Assembly (NCBI GenBank): GCA_035772405.1
Contig: JAYKKM010000263.1
Coordinates: 2,994,501 to 3,058,500, forward strand
Direction of reading: 5' to 3'
DNA: 64,000 nucleotides
Source of the DNA: Chrysogorgia sp. JL179-B06
Lineage: Eukaryota > Cnidaria > Anthozoa > Scleralcyonacea > Chrysogorgiidae
Each line of letters begins with the position of its first letter. Position 1 is the first letter of the stretch. The position numbers and the translations under genes are program-made. Positions 42,201 to 54,452 of this stretch are shown one piece after another. The notes below the pieces were generated by a model. The model made no database searches. It was not told the origin of the DNA and saw only the letters and a program-made list of their open reading frames with translations.

Positions 42201-42747
42201 CTCATTGCTTTGTATTTTCCCCTGAGTTGAAGAATTAGCCATTATAAGTCTAACACAGTTAAGATGTTTCAATGAAAGATCTTTGTCAGAGGTATGAGAT
42301 AGTTCTGACAGGTACTGTATCTATTGGTATCTTTGGCAATGCAGTATTTGCTCATTGTGGGTTCCAGGGAGACATTTGCAAGTCAATGATATGTACAATA
42401 TATATGGCACTGGATCTCATAAACATAACCTGTTAACTGACAATGAGGCGAATACTAGAGATATACATCCCTATAATACTTTATAAAAGTATATAGTGTG
42501 CTGCGAAGGTAAAAGTAGTACAGAAAGGTTTGTGTACTGCCAAAATATGAGTGTAGTGTTCAAAAGTTTTAAGCGAAGACCGAACATCAAAGCGAAAGAC
42601 TTGTGTTTCTCTTTGACAAAGGGCTTCACTTGAAACATTAAAACACTGTACTCCATGCATGATTTATACACAAGATATTGTTGTGTATAATGAATAATAA
42701 TAAATGCTCCTTTGATGCTCAGTCTATATATATAGGAAAAAACTAAC

Positions 42748-42798
42748 CTGGTACATTGAATTGGGAATTTAATACCATTTTCAATCCAGCTCTTTTTC
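42748..42798 (-). CDS. Mini-exon, 51 nt, phase 1-1
   Basis: Acceptor CTATCAG, donor CCAG|GTTAGT. Encodes G-KRAGLKMVLNSQFNVP-G, clearly related to the two exons above (ending N-S-x-F-N-V-P). Confidence 0.55.
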
Positions 42799-42799
42799 C

Positions 42800-44845
42800 T
42801 GATAGAAAATGAAAAAAGATCATTTTTGTTGAAACCAGTAATTTGTATATTAAAGGCAACTAGTCACTTTTCCACAACACAGATTGTTAAAGTGCAGGTT
42901 ATGAAGGTTAAATATTACTATTTTATAATTAAAGCCTACTTTCTCAAAGTGCACAGCTTGACAGCATGCCCAAGTTGCGCACTCACAAGATCACTTACAC
43001 AGAACTATTAGATACGATTAATAAATTTAATTAAAGAATACTAGCTGACATATGACAAACTTCCTTTTTGGCTTTAAGGACAACACAAACCATACAGGGC
43101 AAGTCAAAAAAATTCTATTTGCCTCAGTTGGGATTTGACCTTTAGTTCACTAGTCCAATATTAAATGCTGTTACAGTTCAAGTTTGCGCATATTATGCCG
43201 GAATGACGATATGATATAGTTGTGACGTTGTGTTGTGCTATTTCCAAACTGAAATTTAGTTTTGTCAATACCAAGACATCTACGTCGTTTATATCTTGAG
43301 TTATAAAAAAACGATATAGAACAGTAAACCGTCGAGGCCATATCATAAATTATATCAATATCGTAATTAACCAGTAAAGTTAGTTTACCGCCAAAACATG
43401 GAATATTGAATTATAATGTTTCGAAGGCCCTTCATTCCGGAGAAAAACGCAGATAATTTGGATTTTTATTTACGTTTCTCCATGACGAAAAGCTTCAATA
43501 TATATTGGGTGGTAGATTGAGGGATTCTGTTTCTCGCCTTTTTTAATAGAGGTGCCGTATTTTCTGGGCGATTACGCACAGCGCATATTACACATTAAAC
43601 TAAACGCAGACTGTGAGATAAAGCGCATAGCAGTTATATAAAATATTTGAATATTTTATTAAATTTTAGTTAAATATTAGTTAAATAGTATATTTGAAAG
43701 TGTAAAAATGTAAAACCAGTGAGTACGACTTAACAAAAATAGTTGTTGTGATCTATTTCTTTTTTATTGAATGCCGTTTTATTATACCTTTCGATGTATT
43801 TACTTTCGTAAATTTGGTCGCTCTAAAAAGAGCCGTTTTTTGGTGAAAATCTTTTTATCTTCAAAATCTTCGTCTTTCTTATTTTATTGAGCTATTTCGA
43901 GAGTAGTGTTGCAAAACACCATGCGAAGTAACGCCACATTCAGCCGGCCGCTTGAACCTGACTGACGTTCGGAAGACGATACGCTCCGAGTTTCATATTT
44001 CCGACCAACTCAGATATTTCAAGTGGTGGGCAAATTTTACGCAATTTGACTGCATTGAACACTATCTTCCCTTTGGCAAAACCCATTCAGTTTCGTGTGA
44101 AACCTATTTGTTTCTGAAACTGTAAAAACATTTTCGCACCGTCCTATAACACGCAGCAACTTTAAAAAAAAAAGATAACGCGCACGTAGTCGCCCAGAAA
44201 ATAAGGTATCTTTCCATATGGATGGAAAAGAGATAAGTTGAAAAGAGTTATCAACGTTGATGTGATTACATTTACAACATCTTTCAGCACCAATTTTATC
44301 CCATCCGACAGCATTATTGGGTTTAAGAACTTTGATGGCATCAGTGACAAACGTTTCAGTTATAACTTATATCGGTCTAAAAGAAAAGCCTGGATCATTT
44401 GTAATAGTATTGACATAAAATGGTGATGAAGAACCATAAGAAAACTTTTTAGCCAAATAAAGGCCGGCTTTGTAGTTATTTTATGTATGCATCTTGATAA
44501 CGAAGATGATAAGGTGTCTGGAAAGAGGATAGAACAGTTTTTTAGATTTGATAGTGGTTCTCAAACCACTCAGTATTTTACAGAAATTTGAGCTTAAATT
44601 TGTTTAAATCCTATACTAATTTTTAAGATTGCATTTAAAATTGAAATGGTAGAGCGCTTATCAGCATCCGAAACTGCCAAATTGCTAACTATCCTTTTGT
44701 TTCTGTATTATAAATCCCCTTTACTGTTTGTAATTTTATTTTTTTGTTGTAATTAGTTTTAACCAAATCAATGTAATTTTAGCCCTAGCCAAAGGTATAA
44801 TTAATGTTACGAATTTTTTAATTAACACACCAAAATAGGACTAAC
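42800..44845. other. Intron-sized spacer
   Basis: AT-rich, contains one TIR element (43551-44214) and an RT scrap just right of it (minus strand, 'VLKPNNAVGWDKIGA', about 44215-44350). No exon recognised. Confidence 0.4.
43551..44214. mobile_element. TIR element, TTTTCTGGGCGA ends
   Basis: Left GCCGTATTTTCTGGGCGATT and right GTCGCCCAGAAAATAAGGTA are inverted repeats about 660 bp apart. No ORF. A non-autonomous DNA transposon. Confidence 0.65.
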
Positions 44846-44935
44846 CTGATCGTCCTGATATACCCACAATTGCCAATGCATCTTCTTGCTTCTCTATCAA
44901 TGACAAGCGCTCTTCAGTTTTATCTGCTTTGGGAC
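44846..44935 (-). CDS. Mini-exon, 90 nt, phase 1-1
   Basis: Acceptor CTATTAG, donor TCAG|GTTAGT. Encodes G-PKADKTEERLSLIEKQEDAL and more, ending S-G. Paired with the exon at 46953-47033 (E-x-L-x-L-I-E-x-Q-E-D). Confidence 0.55.
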
Positions 44936-45499
44936 CTAATAGATTGAAGCAAACAATTGAACATCTGAGAAATGTTTGGTCCTTTTTTCCGGTCAGTAAC
45001 GATATCAACAAAATTTGATGTTAAGCCACCCGACTATTTAGTTTGATGTCCTACACAAAGCTCTCAGAGATATGCTAAAAATCTAGTGATCATTAGTGAT
45101 CGCCTTACTAGAGCCACTATAAATATTGTCCAAATAAGACGATCCTTGCTCACAAATGATCAACACGTGTTCTCAAATTGTTTTTTATTGTTTCTGTAGT
45201 CAGGGAGACAAAGGGGGTTCAGCAGATAAAACATTTTTATTGATTAAACACAAAAGAGAATAAAATCATGCAATTTTAGCTAATTTGGAGGGCACCTCAA
45301 GATATTGCCCAAATTGCGTCATTTTACACCATATAATTTGAAGGACCTCGCAGCAAGTTTCTATATCTATTAGAAGCTATTAGTATTAACAAATTTTCAC
45401 TCCACTGTAATGTACATATACAGAGCATGGTCAATGGTATATGATACGTTATTACATTGTTTTCCTGATATAAAATTAGTGAAACAAGTTTAAACTTAC

Positions 45500-45547
45500 A
45501 TGGCTCCTCCACAAAATAACTTTTTGTCTGCTGTTCAGTCTGTTCAC
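45500..45547 (-). CDS. Mini-exon, 48 nt, phase 1-1
   Basis: Acceptor CCACCAG, donor CCAT|GTAAGT. Encodes G-EQTEQQTKSYFVEEP-C. Its duplicate lies at 47659-47706. Confidence 0.55.
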
Positions 45548-46564
45548 CTGGTGGAGAAATAATATATTAGTGTGCTATGATGAGAGTGTATGTACAACAT
45601 TTTACTTAATTCTACATCGAAACACTGGTTATTTTATAAAATGATATCGAATACATGGAAACGTTTTGCCTTCTTTTGTGCACAAACAGTGAGAGAATAG
45701 TTTCCAATTTAGATTCCACACACCTTCATTAATGCCGTAATTAGTTAATGCAAAACTGTTTTAAATTACATATTTTATATATCATCAAAAACATTAATGG
45801 GAATTAGTTAGCCGATTACGGGATATCGATATATTTCCCAGCACTTCTACATAAAGCTTAGATGGTTTGCCGTTTTTATCGGTTTTATTATAAAAGCGTT
45901 TTTCTTAGTTAAGCTTTCAGAAAACCTGAAGACCGTCACAACCGAAATTAAATTAAATTCGGCCAAAGTTAAGGAAAGTTAGCGAACAGTTTCGCTCAAG
46001 TTTGATATAATTGTCAATGGAACTGCTCATGATTTGTTCTGTGATTTATGCGGTAATTTATAATTAGGCAGATAATCTATAATGGTCCCTTTCTATTGAA
46101 GTTCTGAAGTGGCGTTCCTACTTCTAAAATTACGTCAGTTTTTTAATTATGGAGAAAAATCAGGTATTGCGTGGTAATCGGTTCAGAGATTCACAGTTTT
46201 GCGTTTTGTTTAATTACAATCAAAACCGAGTGTTTTACTAGCTTCTCGAGTGCCATTATAACTCGATAATCACATGAGACAAAGTTTTTATTTCTTTTAA
46301 AAAAGAACACCATTAAATTAACATATAAAACCAAAAAATGTAGATTTACCTGTTATAAGTGGTGTTGTTATGTGCGTTGCTAGGAAGCGGTTTTTTTAAA
46401 ACACGTTGGCGATTTTAGCGATGATTTAACGTTGTAGTTAAAACCTTTCAGTACCTTGATTAGCCTTGTGTCCAGGTATTCTTTGACTTGTTTTTGTGAT
46501 TTAAACTACTTAAAATCCGTCAAAAACGACAAAATCTACGCGAAGAATCACGTCAGCTTGTGCT

Positions 46565-46729
46565 CAGTGGCGTAACCAGGTTTTTCTGTCAAGGGGGGCC
46601 AGGAAAAACCTAGAACCTTAAAACAGCTTAACTGAGACATGAAGACCTAAGAGTACAAATTTTCTCAAGGGGCAGGAATTTTGCCAAGGGGGCCCAGGCC
46701 CTCCAGCCCCCCTTCTGGCTACGCCTATG
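46565..46729. mobile_element. hAT-type MITE with 8-bp target duplication
   Basis: CAGTGGCGTAACCAGG at the left and CTGGCTACGCCTATG at the right form imperfect TIRs. The 8-bp CTTGTGCT occurs on both sides (46557-46564 and 46730-46737). Length 165 bp. Both TIR sequence and TSD size fit hAT. Confidence 0.9.
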
Positions 46730-46952
46730 CTTGTGCTTTATCTAGTTATAATGCACGGTTTTTGAGCTCAGTAACCAATCAGAGAGTTTACTTCCGGTTA
46801 TTTTATAATGTCAAATAATTTAATTCCCTTTACTCTTTGTAATTAAAATTTTTGTAATTAGTTTTAACCAAATCAATATCATTTTAGCCATAGTTATGTG
46901 TGTAATTAATGTTAGGAATTTTTAAAAATTGACACAACAAAATAAGATTAAC

Positions 46953-47033
46953 CTGGCTCATCCACAAAAGCGAATGGATCTTCTTGATCCTCTATTAGTG
47001 GCAAGCACTCGTCATTATTCCCTCCTTTGGCAC
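46953..47033 (-). CDS. Mini-exon, 81 nt, phase 1-1
   Basis: Acceptor CTATTAG, donor CCAG|GTTAAT. Encodes G-AKGGNNDECLPLIEDQEDPF and on to D-E-P-G. Duplicate of the exon at 44846-44935. Confidence 0.55.
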
Positions 47034-47658
47034 CTAATAGATTAAAGAACAAATGGTTAATAACCGATTGGTCAATTATAAATGTAAACCTCACTATTTT
47101 AATTATTACTTTTTCATAGCTTAGAATTCAGGAGTTGTCATGTTTATCATAGCACCATAACCAGGGTTATGGTATTGGTTTGTTAGCTCCTATTTTTATG
47201 GTGTTTTCCCTCTTTTTTACTTATAATTACATTTGTTATATTAAAAATTTTTTTCATAGTTTCATAATATGTAAGGACAAATGTGCGTAACTATTCCCTT
47301 TTCTTGAAAATGAATATAAGAGCCTAACATGAAATCTTAAAGAGAATTTTGAGTCGTACACTAAGTAAAAATTCATAACATTTAATAAAACCTGGCGTTT
47401 TGTTATCAACATCACAACAACTTCAGCGATGACCAGTTAGTTATACAAAAACCTAAGTCTTTAAGATCAACAATTAGTATTTGGGAACACATAGCAAACT
47501 ATTATATTGTGCATTCCTTATAGATCAGTTGCTTTAGAGTCATTAGTCTGTAGTATATCATAGCATTAGATGTAGATATACAGAGCATGGTGAATGCATA
47601 TGATACGTTATTTCATTGTTTTCCTGATATAAAATTAGTGAAACAAGTTTAAACTTAC

Positions 47659-47706
47659 ATGGCTCCTCCACAAATGAACTTTTTGTCTGCGGTTCAATTT
47701 GTTCAC
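47659..47706 (-). CDS. Mini-exon, 48 nt, phase 1-1
   Basis: Acceptor CTCCAGCAG, donor CCAT|GTAAGT. Encodes G-EQIEPQTKSSFVEEP-C, one of a pair with 45500-45547. The intron flanks are duplicated as well (e.g. CAGAGCATGGT...GATACGTTAT). Confidence 0.55.
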
Positions 47707-47876
47707 CTGCTGGAGAAAAAAATATTAATAGTGTGCTATGATGAGAGTGTATCTACAACATTTTACTTAATTCTACATCGAAACACTGGTTATTTTAAAT
47801 GATATCGAAGAACACTTGCCAACTTAATTGACAAATTTCGTTTTTTAAATTAAATTTGGCGAAAGTTAAGTAATAG

Positions 47877-47960
47877 ATAAAATATGAGCGGCAGATCTGT
47901 ATGGGCACTACGCACGAACCATTGTAAATCCCATACAGATCTGACGGGAGTATTTTATCG
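47877..47960. mobile_element. Small palindromic element
   Basis: GATAAAATATGAGCGGCAGA...TCTGTATGGG pairs with CCCATACAGATCTGACGGGAG...TTTATC; arms about 30 bp with mismatches. Confidence 0.7.
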
Positions 47961-48268
47961 TACTTGTGAAATGAACCAATGAACGATGCTATAGGCTTAA
48001 TTAGTATTCATACATAACTTTGTTAAAGATCGTCCTAACCTGTATTCAAACTTTATTGAGCTTTACAAAGCTATACATGTGACCAAAATACCAGGCCTCA
48101 TTAATTATTCATGAATTTCACAAGGAAAGTTATAGCGAACAGTTTCGCTCAAGTTTGATATAATTGTCAATGGAACTGCTCGTGATTTGTTCTGTGATTT
48201 ATGCAGTAATTTATAATTAGGCAGGTAATCTATGACGGTCCCTTGCTATAGTAACTATAGTAACTAAC

Positions 48269-48301
48269 CTGACACGTTGACGCCGGTCTTCTGTCGTTTA
48301 C
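48269..48301 (-). CDS. Mini-exon, 33 nt, phase 1-1
   Basis: Acceptor GTATTAG, donor TCAG|GTTAGT. Encodes G-KRQKTGVNVS-G. Shortest of the set. Confidence 0.5.
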
Positions 48302-51300
48302 CTAATACGGAAACAAAATATTTTCAATGGCGTTGTCTTTCAAACTATTGGTATAAGTAGGTAAAGATTTAAGAATTGATTCAACTGTTTGTCTCGGTCT
48401 CAGTAATTTGGAAGATTAAATTCTGAAATGCTGTTAACATCAATATAATTTTCTCTGTTTCTCATGAGTGTGTTGTAATATAATTTATAATGATTGTCTA
48501 ATCGACACCTGAGTTGAGGTATGCGTCGATGCCGTGTATACAATGATATCAGGTGGCACTTATAATCCATGTAAGTACGATATGTTTAAAAGCTCAACAG
48601 CATAACATTGCTTTTTAACAACACAGAAAACAATAATCAAAATTGAACACAATAAACTTCATGTTAAGAAGTATCCACCTTTGAAACTATATCTCTCTCT
48701 CTCTATGAAATATGATTAGTTATAAAATAACTCTCGAGTTTTTTTAACTCTCGAGTTTTTTAACTCTTCGATCAACTGAGAAAGTAATTCCTTGAAAAAT
48801 TGTTTGAAAAGTATAATTGAAACGGAGTAGCTCGTGAGTTATGACTGCATTTAGACGTGATATTAAAGTAATTGTGGATGCTAAATATAATATTATTTTC
48901 ACAAATACTCACTTTCACAGCACCAAATCCGAACAATTAGCTCTATTCAAGCAAAAATGGTCGTGTCTTAAATTATTCTAATTAATCTGAGATTTCATTA
49001 ATTGTTGTTCGTTGAGCAATGCTTATGAGTGATATAGCCAGGCCTTGCCTCGTATATTCAACTTGAATATACCTAATAAATTTGGTTTTGTGGCAAATTG
49101 CTTTTCTGCGTTGAATAGATTAATATTGACGTCATCATATATTCGGGCATGTTATACTCAGTACCTACAAAATTTTACCCAACTACTGACCACACGTACG
49201 GGTCTGGGAACGAGATTGGACCAGTGAGCTATATATATATATATATTTATAATATAGCCATCCACCGTATATGAGCTGTTCTGCAATCTGATTGGTTCTC
49301 ATACTAGCAAGCTATCAGCTCATATATCACTAGTAATGAAAAAACAAAATGGCGGCGTGATTTTTTTCACCTACTGCAGATGAAACTGGTTGTTTTTTTA
49401 ACGCACAAGAGCGAAAAACCTGAACTGAGAGGAGTAAGGCTAATGTTCAACAGAAAATACATTAACCAAGTGCAAAATTTACGAAGTTATGATGCAAAAT
49501 CCACTTTAAAAATCGTCTTAAGGCTTTGAAAAACCCGACTGAATTGTTTTGTCAGACAAAATAAAAAGGATAAAAGTTAGCTAGCAACACATATTTATTA
49601 CAAATATTATGATTATTATTCAGTAAAGATAATTTTTGAAGTAATAAAGCATTATGAATGAAAACTTTTATTATTTTTAGGTGATACACATCGAAAAACA
49701 ACAAAGCGAGATTTTCGCTGTATTTTTAAGCTTTCAGTTTCACGTCCTCTTAAAAGCCCAAATATTCACAACCGTGATACAATAACTAAAAATTGACCCA
49801 CCTTTTGGCTTTTCAAAGGATCTTTTTTCTTTATTGAACCATCTCAACGAATTTTTGGCTCTCAGACAAAATTCTGAAGTTGTTTTCAACTCAGCGAGAA
49901 ACCTTTCATACGTGACAACATTACGCATGACGGAAGTAGATGTGGCGGAAGTTCGTAGATTTCAATTAAATAATTTATTCACCACGACATATCAACAGTT
50001 TTTCTGATTATTATCTTAAAATGTTTTGCTATATTATAAAACAATTATACCATTCGCTCTCGTCATGTATGAACTAATAGCCAAAGAGGATATATTAAGG
50101 TGTGGCTTACCAACCAACGACGATATATATATAGATATATTCTCATAATATAATAGAACGTATGTTATGCATGTATTTAGACTCGCTAATTCCAAATCTG
50201 TTTTCAGAAATATTGATCGAGATAATGTTCAAAACAATATACGACGAATCGTGCCTGATCGTCGACTAATTTCTAAGTACATAAATCGTTTTTACGAAGG
50301 GTATGCACGTTCTCGTGATATAGACTATAGTAAACACCTATGTTATGTATTTAAAGGCGAGCGAGGGGATTATTGCGGATTCGTATTTCTTGTTTATTAT
50401 ATAGAAGTGAGTAGTTCACTAGCAAATATGTTGTAACATATGTTCGATAGCCTCACCATCATGTGACTTACAGTTTACAATTGCTTCTATATAATAATAA
50501 GAATATTAGACGGTGGCTTCAAGATATATAAAATTTTATCTTCTCGTGGTGAACTTGAATATAAAATTCATTAATTCATATCTTTGCACCGCCGTCTTAT
50601 ATCCTCTATACACCATTTTATTTTTAGCGTTTATCTGCAAATTAATCTCACCAATTTAGATTTCATGAAACAAAAAAATACCGTGCTCCTGCATGCTACC
50701 AAATATGTTAGATGTGAAAAGTAACCACATAATTTTTTACTTATGGCTGCTGCGGTTAGTTTACTCTGAAATTTTGCCTTTTACTGTTTAGCAACACTAA
50801 GGTATTTGTTGTATGCTTCGTTTGAGGCTTGAATGAATGCACTTCCGTTTCTGATTGTTTCAATGTTTCTGTCAGACTTGTCAGTTGTAAAATAGTAGAA
50901 CACTGGCGATAAATTACTGCATTTGTACCTGATGCATTTTTTGCCATCCGTGCATGAGTTGGTATATATTCTAAAATTAATTATTTAGTATTAAGTCTCT
51001 CAAACGAGATCGAGAGTCAATAAGAGTTGGCAGGCAAGAGTTTTTCCTAAACTCTCATTGCTCGGTCAAACGAGCATGAGAGTTGCATGAGAGTTTAATA
51101 ACCGCACGAAGCACAGGCCTTAGGGCCTAGGCTCGAATTTAAAATTTACTGGAAAGTAAATTTACTTAAAATTTACTATTACTGTCACTTGTCGAGAATA
51201 TGAAATATTTTTTTCTTGTTATCATGGGTAATGACTTCAACGTTGTTTGTTTCTGGATTTTCCTTAGGCTGAGTTTCAGAAAAACGCTCAGAAACATCAG

Positions 51301-51440
51301 CCATTTTGTTGAGCTTGCCACTGGAAACCTCTAGCCGTTATAACTGTCATCGACTCTCATCAATGACGAGAGTATGAGCGAGTTGATGAGAGATGGCGGT
51401 CAAACGCAAGCGTAAGTTTACTTTATTTGCTGTCTTCTTA
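48302..51440. other. Spacer with no assigned gene
   Basis: AT-rich. Contains TCTCTC repeat at 48690, a TA run at 49232, repeats of AACTCTCGAGTTTTTT at 48730-48765, and an unassigned plus-strand ORF (50167-50436). Direct GAGAGTTT/ACGAGAG motifs at 50990-51090 and 51340-51395 are noted. Nothing else supported. Confidence 0.35.
50167..50436 (+). CDS. Unassigned 89-codon ORF
   Basis: ATG start at about 50167, rich in R/N/D, 'RIVPDRRLISKYINRFYEGYARSR'. The frame is longer than expected by chance in this AT-rich stretch. I recognise no family and no splice context. It could be a fragment of a transposon gene. Confidence 0.25.
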   Translation: MHVFRLANSKSVFRNIDRDNVQNNIRRIVPDRRLISKYINRFYEGYARSRDIDYSKHLCYVFKGERGDYCGFVFLVYYIEVSSSLANML

Positions 51441-51448
51441 CCGTTTAC

Positions 51449-51559
51449 AAAGCTCTTTCTCGCTTTTTGAAAGTGATTTATAGATTTCGACGTTGTTCGC
51501 CCGATTCCACTCTGGTCTAGCATTAAAAGTATCCACCTTCATCTGCGAAGCCTCTCCAC
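51449..51559 (-). CDS. Exon of the minus-strand gene, 111 nt
   Basis: The acceptor GATCATAG-like site (TATCATAG) opens 'GEASQMKVDTFNARPEWNR' and runs to 'KSLSKSEKELC'. With donor GTAAAC at 51449 it is symmetric phase 1-1 (111 nt). With the stronger donor GTAAGA it ends at 51442 out of phase. Which donor is used cannot be told. Confidence 0.45.
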
Positions 51560-51989
51560 CTATGATATGTATAAAAGATATTAAACGTACGTCATTTTAT
51601 TCAGAATCCAGCTACACATATAGCTCCGGTCTATATTGTGTCACAGTTCATATGCTTTAATATCGCTTGGTTGGCCTACGGTGAACGTTTGAAGTAGCGA
51701 GGCTTTCTTGGCTCTGTATTTTGCAACGTTTCATTTGATGTATAGTTCAGGTTTATTAAATAAAATGGGAAATGAGCTTCCGACAAAATAATACCATAGA
51801 ATTTTGGAGTTCGTAAAAAATATTCAATGAAACTATATATATATATATTTAATATGAGAGAGGATTTAAACATAGTCAAATACGAAAATAGCAAAGCAAT
51901 TTAAACGAATAGTCTTCATAGAATCAAGTATTAATAGTACCCTTGATTATCACAAGATTCCCAATTTGTCCCTAAGGAATTATGCAGGA

Positions 51990-53006
51990 AAGTGATCCAA
52001 AAAATGTGTACTCATGCCGTAAAGTCTCCAATGACTCTCTTCCAGTTTTTCAATTTGAAACTTTCTCAATTTCATGAGGTCTCCGTCAAAGGCAGCCACT
52101 CCGGCTTGTTGTGCTTTCTGAACGAGAGAGTGTTGAGAGCATGCGATGAGATTTTGTCACTCCACTCAGTTTCGTGGAATTCCAGATACTCATCTACATC
52201 TCTCTTCACCCCGTATTCTCGTTTTTTAATAGCGTCCCCACGAACAACATGTGCTATCTTCTTCAGAGCATAGCCCAGTCTTCTGGCGGTTGACGGTTTA
52301 TCGAATTGGTAATTCTTGAAGCCGCATAACCTTTTGACCGTGACGACAACCAGGTCAAATCGGTCTGGTGCCAGAAGATCTTTCATCGTCACCTGCCTTC
52401 CCAAATCTTTCCTGGCCTGTATTACAAGCCTGGCCATCTCCCTCATCTTCTGAGACACATACACCTCCTTGCCCAATCCCACCTTCTCCAAGATGGAACT
52501 GCCATACATTGGATTATTGGGTCACTTCTCGCGACCGCTATATTATCGGGCGCCATCACTTTTAATCTCGTCACTGCTGCCAGCCGGATATTTATTTGCC
52601 GCGAGAAGTAACCCACCTTCATAACGCAGCTTTCTATTCTCGGCTGCGTTACTACTCGCTGGCTCCCGAAACTGGCACGTCTTTACGTGCCTCCATAATT
52701 CGTGCGCTTGGGTTTGCCTCTCTCTCCGACGATGGTCGCCTACACACTTTAGTTCTCCCTCTTTGATTTCTAACACGCATAGATTGTGGGCAAAGTTGCC
52801 TTGCAACCTCATCTTTTCCATCATCTTTTTTTGCTCTTTGGAATTTTTCTTCAAGCACGAAGCTTCCACCATCTCCCTTTCCTCTTTGTGTACACCTTTA
52901 AGGTGGCGTACAAAATCTCCAAATTGTTTGTCACAATAAAAGCATGAATTTTTTTTATCGTAGACTCTCTTTCCATTTTCTGTTGTTTTAGAGAGAGCAA
53001 CATACA
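51990..53006 (-). pseudogene. Zinc-finger family gene of unknown function, broken
   Basis: Reading from acceptor TTTTTCAAG at 53007 (phase 1): 'KKNSCFYCDKQFGDFVRHLKGVHKEE' (C2H2-like), a Lys-rich stretch, 'GNFAHNLCVLE', then 'ELWRHVKTC' (second finger half). Two indels put 52510-52560 in another frame. It resumes 'YGSSILEKVG', 'YVSQKMREMARLVIQARKDL', 'LVVVTVKRLCGF', 'STARRLGYALKKI' and 'NTLSFRKHNKPEWLPLTE', and after another shift ends near 51990 ('FQIEKLEESHWRLYG'). It belongs to a family found in fish and invertebrates; a distant relation to tyrosine-recombinase transposons is possible but not shown. Start in phase 1 fits the mini-exons downstream. Confidence 0.55.
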
Positions 53007-53009
53007 CTT

Positions 53010-53581
53010 GAAAAAGAAGAAAAACCCATTATTGAATCACGGTGACTTCCATAGGGTATATTGTTTATTTAGCAAAGTGAAAAGGTGGTAAACTGCCAAA
53101 AATTTAGTGACGAGATACTGACGTTTCGAATTTTTTTTAAATTTATCTAAGTTTATGGAACTTTATATTTGTTAATTTTATTTAGTCTATGTGAGTAAAT
53201 GACGTCAGACGTATCTAATTTTCATATTTTAAAAACCTGAATATTTTCGGAACGAGACGAAATATTGAGAAACTGTGCGCGCTAAGAAAAGTGAAGGGCT
53301 CTGTGGACAAGAATGAAAATCTCATGCCTTGAAATACGTGATTTTCTAATTTGATGATCTCATTCAGTGATTGGTCAATTTGTGGTCCGTAACTTTATAG
53401 GTACGGTATGGACCGCTTCTGTTTTAAAAAACAAAAAAGCCATATAATAAACATCTTATGAACCTCGTTTTTTGGGCCGTATCACAAGTTAAGAATCCTC
53501 GTTTGTTTCCTTCGGTTGATGGCCCTCGATAAAAATTGAAGGAAACAAACATATCTGGATAATCAAGGTCTCGGGAAAATG
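53010..53581. other. Spacer before the Polinton
   Basis: AT-rich, no gene. Minor open frames on the minus strand overlap the TIR. Confidence 0.35.
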
Positions 53582-54452
53582 ACAGCAGCTGTGACTCACG
53601 CCGGACGCGTGCGTGACTCACACGTGACTCACGCACGCGTATTGTATGTGTTTGTGAATAATATTTTAATATTTTAGTTGAATGATTTGCAAGTGCGGGT
53701 ATATAGCTGAAACGTTTACATCAGGTGTTTAATAATGGACTTGGTCGTGTGGTTTATGAATTCGACGCAACTTGAGTATCCAATTTCTCCGCCGTTCATG
53801 TCTAGAAAGCGATTGACTGTCGAAAGAGACGAAATCAAACGAGTGATCCAATCGAACAATTAACCTTATATTGACACGATTATAGTAAATATTATTTATG
53901 TCGAGATACCGAACGGTGATTGCAAACCTAGACAAATAGCGCCAATTTATATTAACTAGATAAATTCGGATTAATGAGAAGCAACGTCAACAAATACGAT
54001 CACGCAATATCGCAATCTAATGACAACCCCCCCGAAATCTCTGTCTCGCTCAACCGATGAACGCTATCCATACAATTTATGTCGAGATACCGAACGGTGG
54101 GATGGGAAGAAAACCAACGTGATTGCAAACCTAGACAAATAGCGCCAATCTATATTAAATTCGGTTTCAAAGCAATTTGGGCGACTAAATAAACATCGTC
54201 TCAAATGTCTCGATGGACACTTATTCGGGCCAGGAAGCGTCTAAACGTATTAACGCCCACGATAACCAATTGCGATGTAAGCATGGGGGACTCAAATTAA
54301 TAACAAGAACCGCGCTTATATAAAGCTCGATGGTAATGCAGAGCCAATACTTTACTTGCAGTGTTTCACCGTAGTTTCTTGCGTTTACCGTGTTGGGTTG
54401 TTTCCCGGGTGTGATTGTTTTTGGCTGTACTCTGGGGGTATTGTGGGGGCGC
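53582..54452 (+). repeat. Polinton left inverted repeat
   Basis: Inverted copy of 57460-58331. Landmarks are ACAGCAGCTGTGACTCAC at the outside, ATGTCGAGATACCGAACGG, TTGCAAACCTAGACAAATAG and GTGTTTCACCGTAGTTTCTT. The block ATGTCGAGATACC...GCGCCAAT itself occurs twice inside (about 53895-53950 and 54078-54150). Confidence 0.9.
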
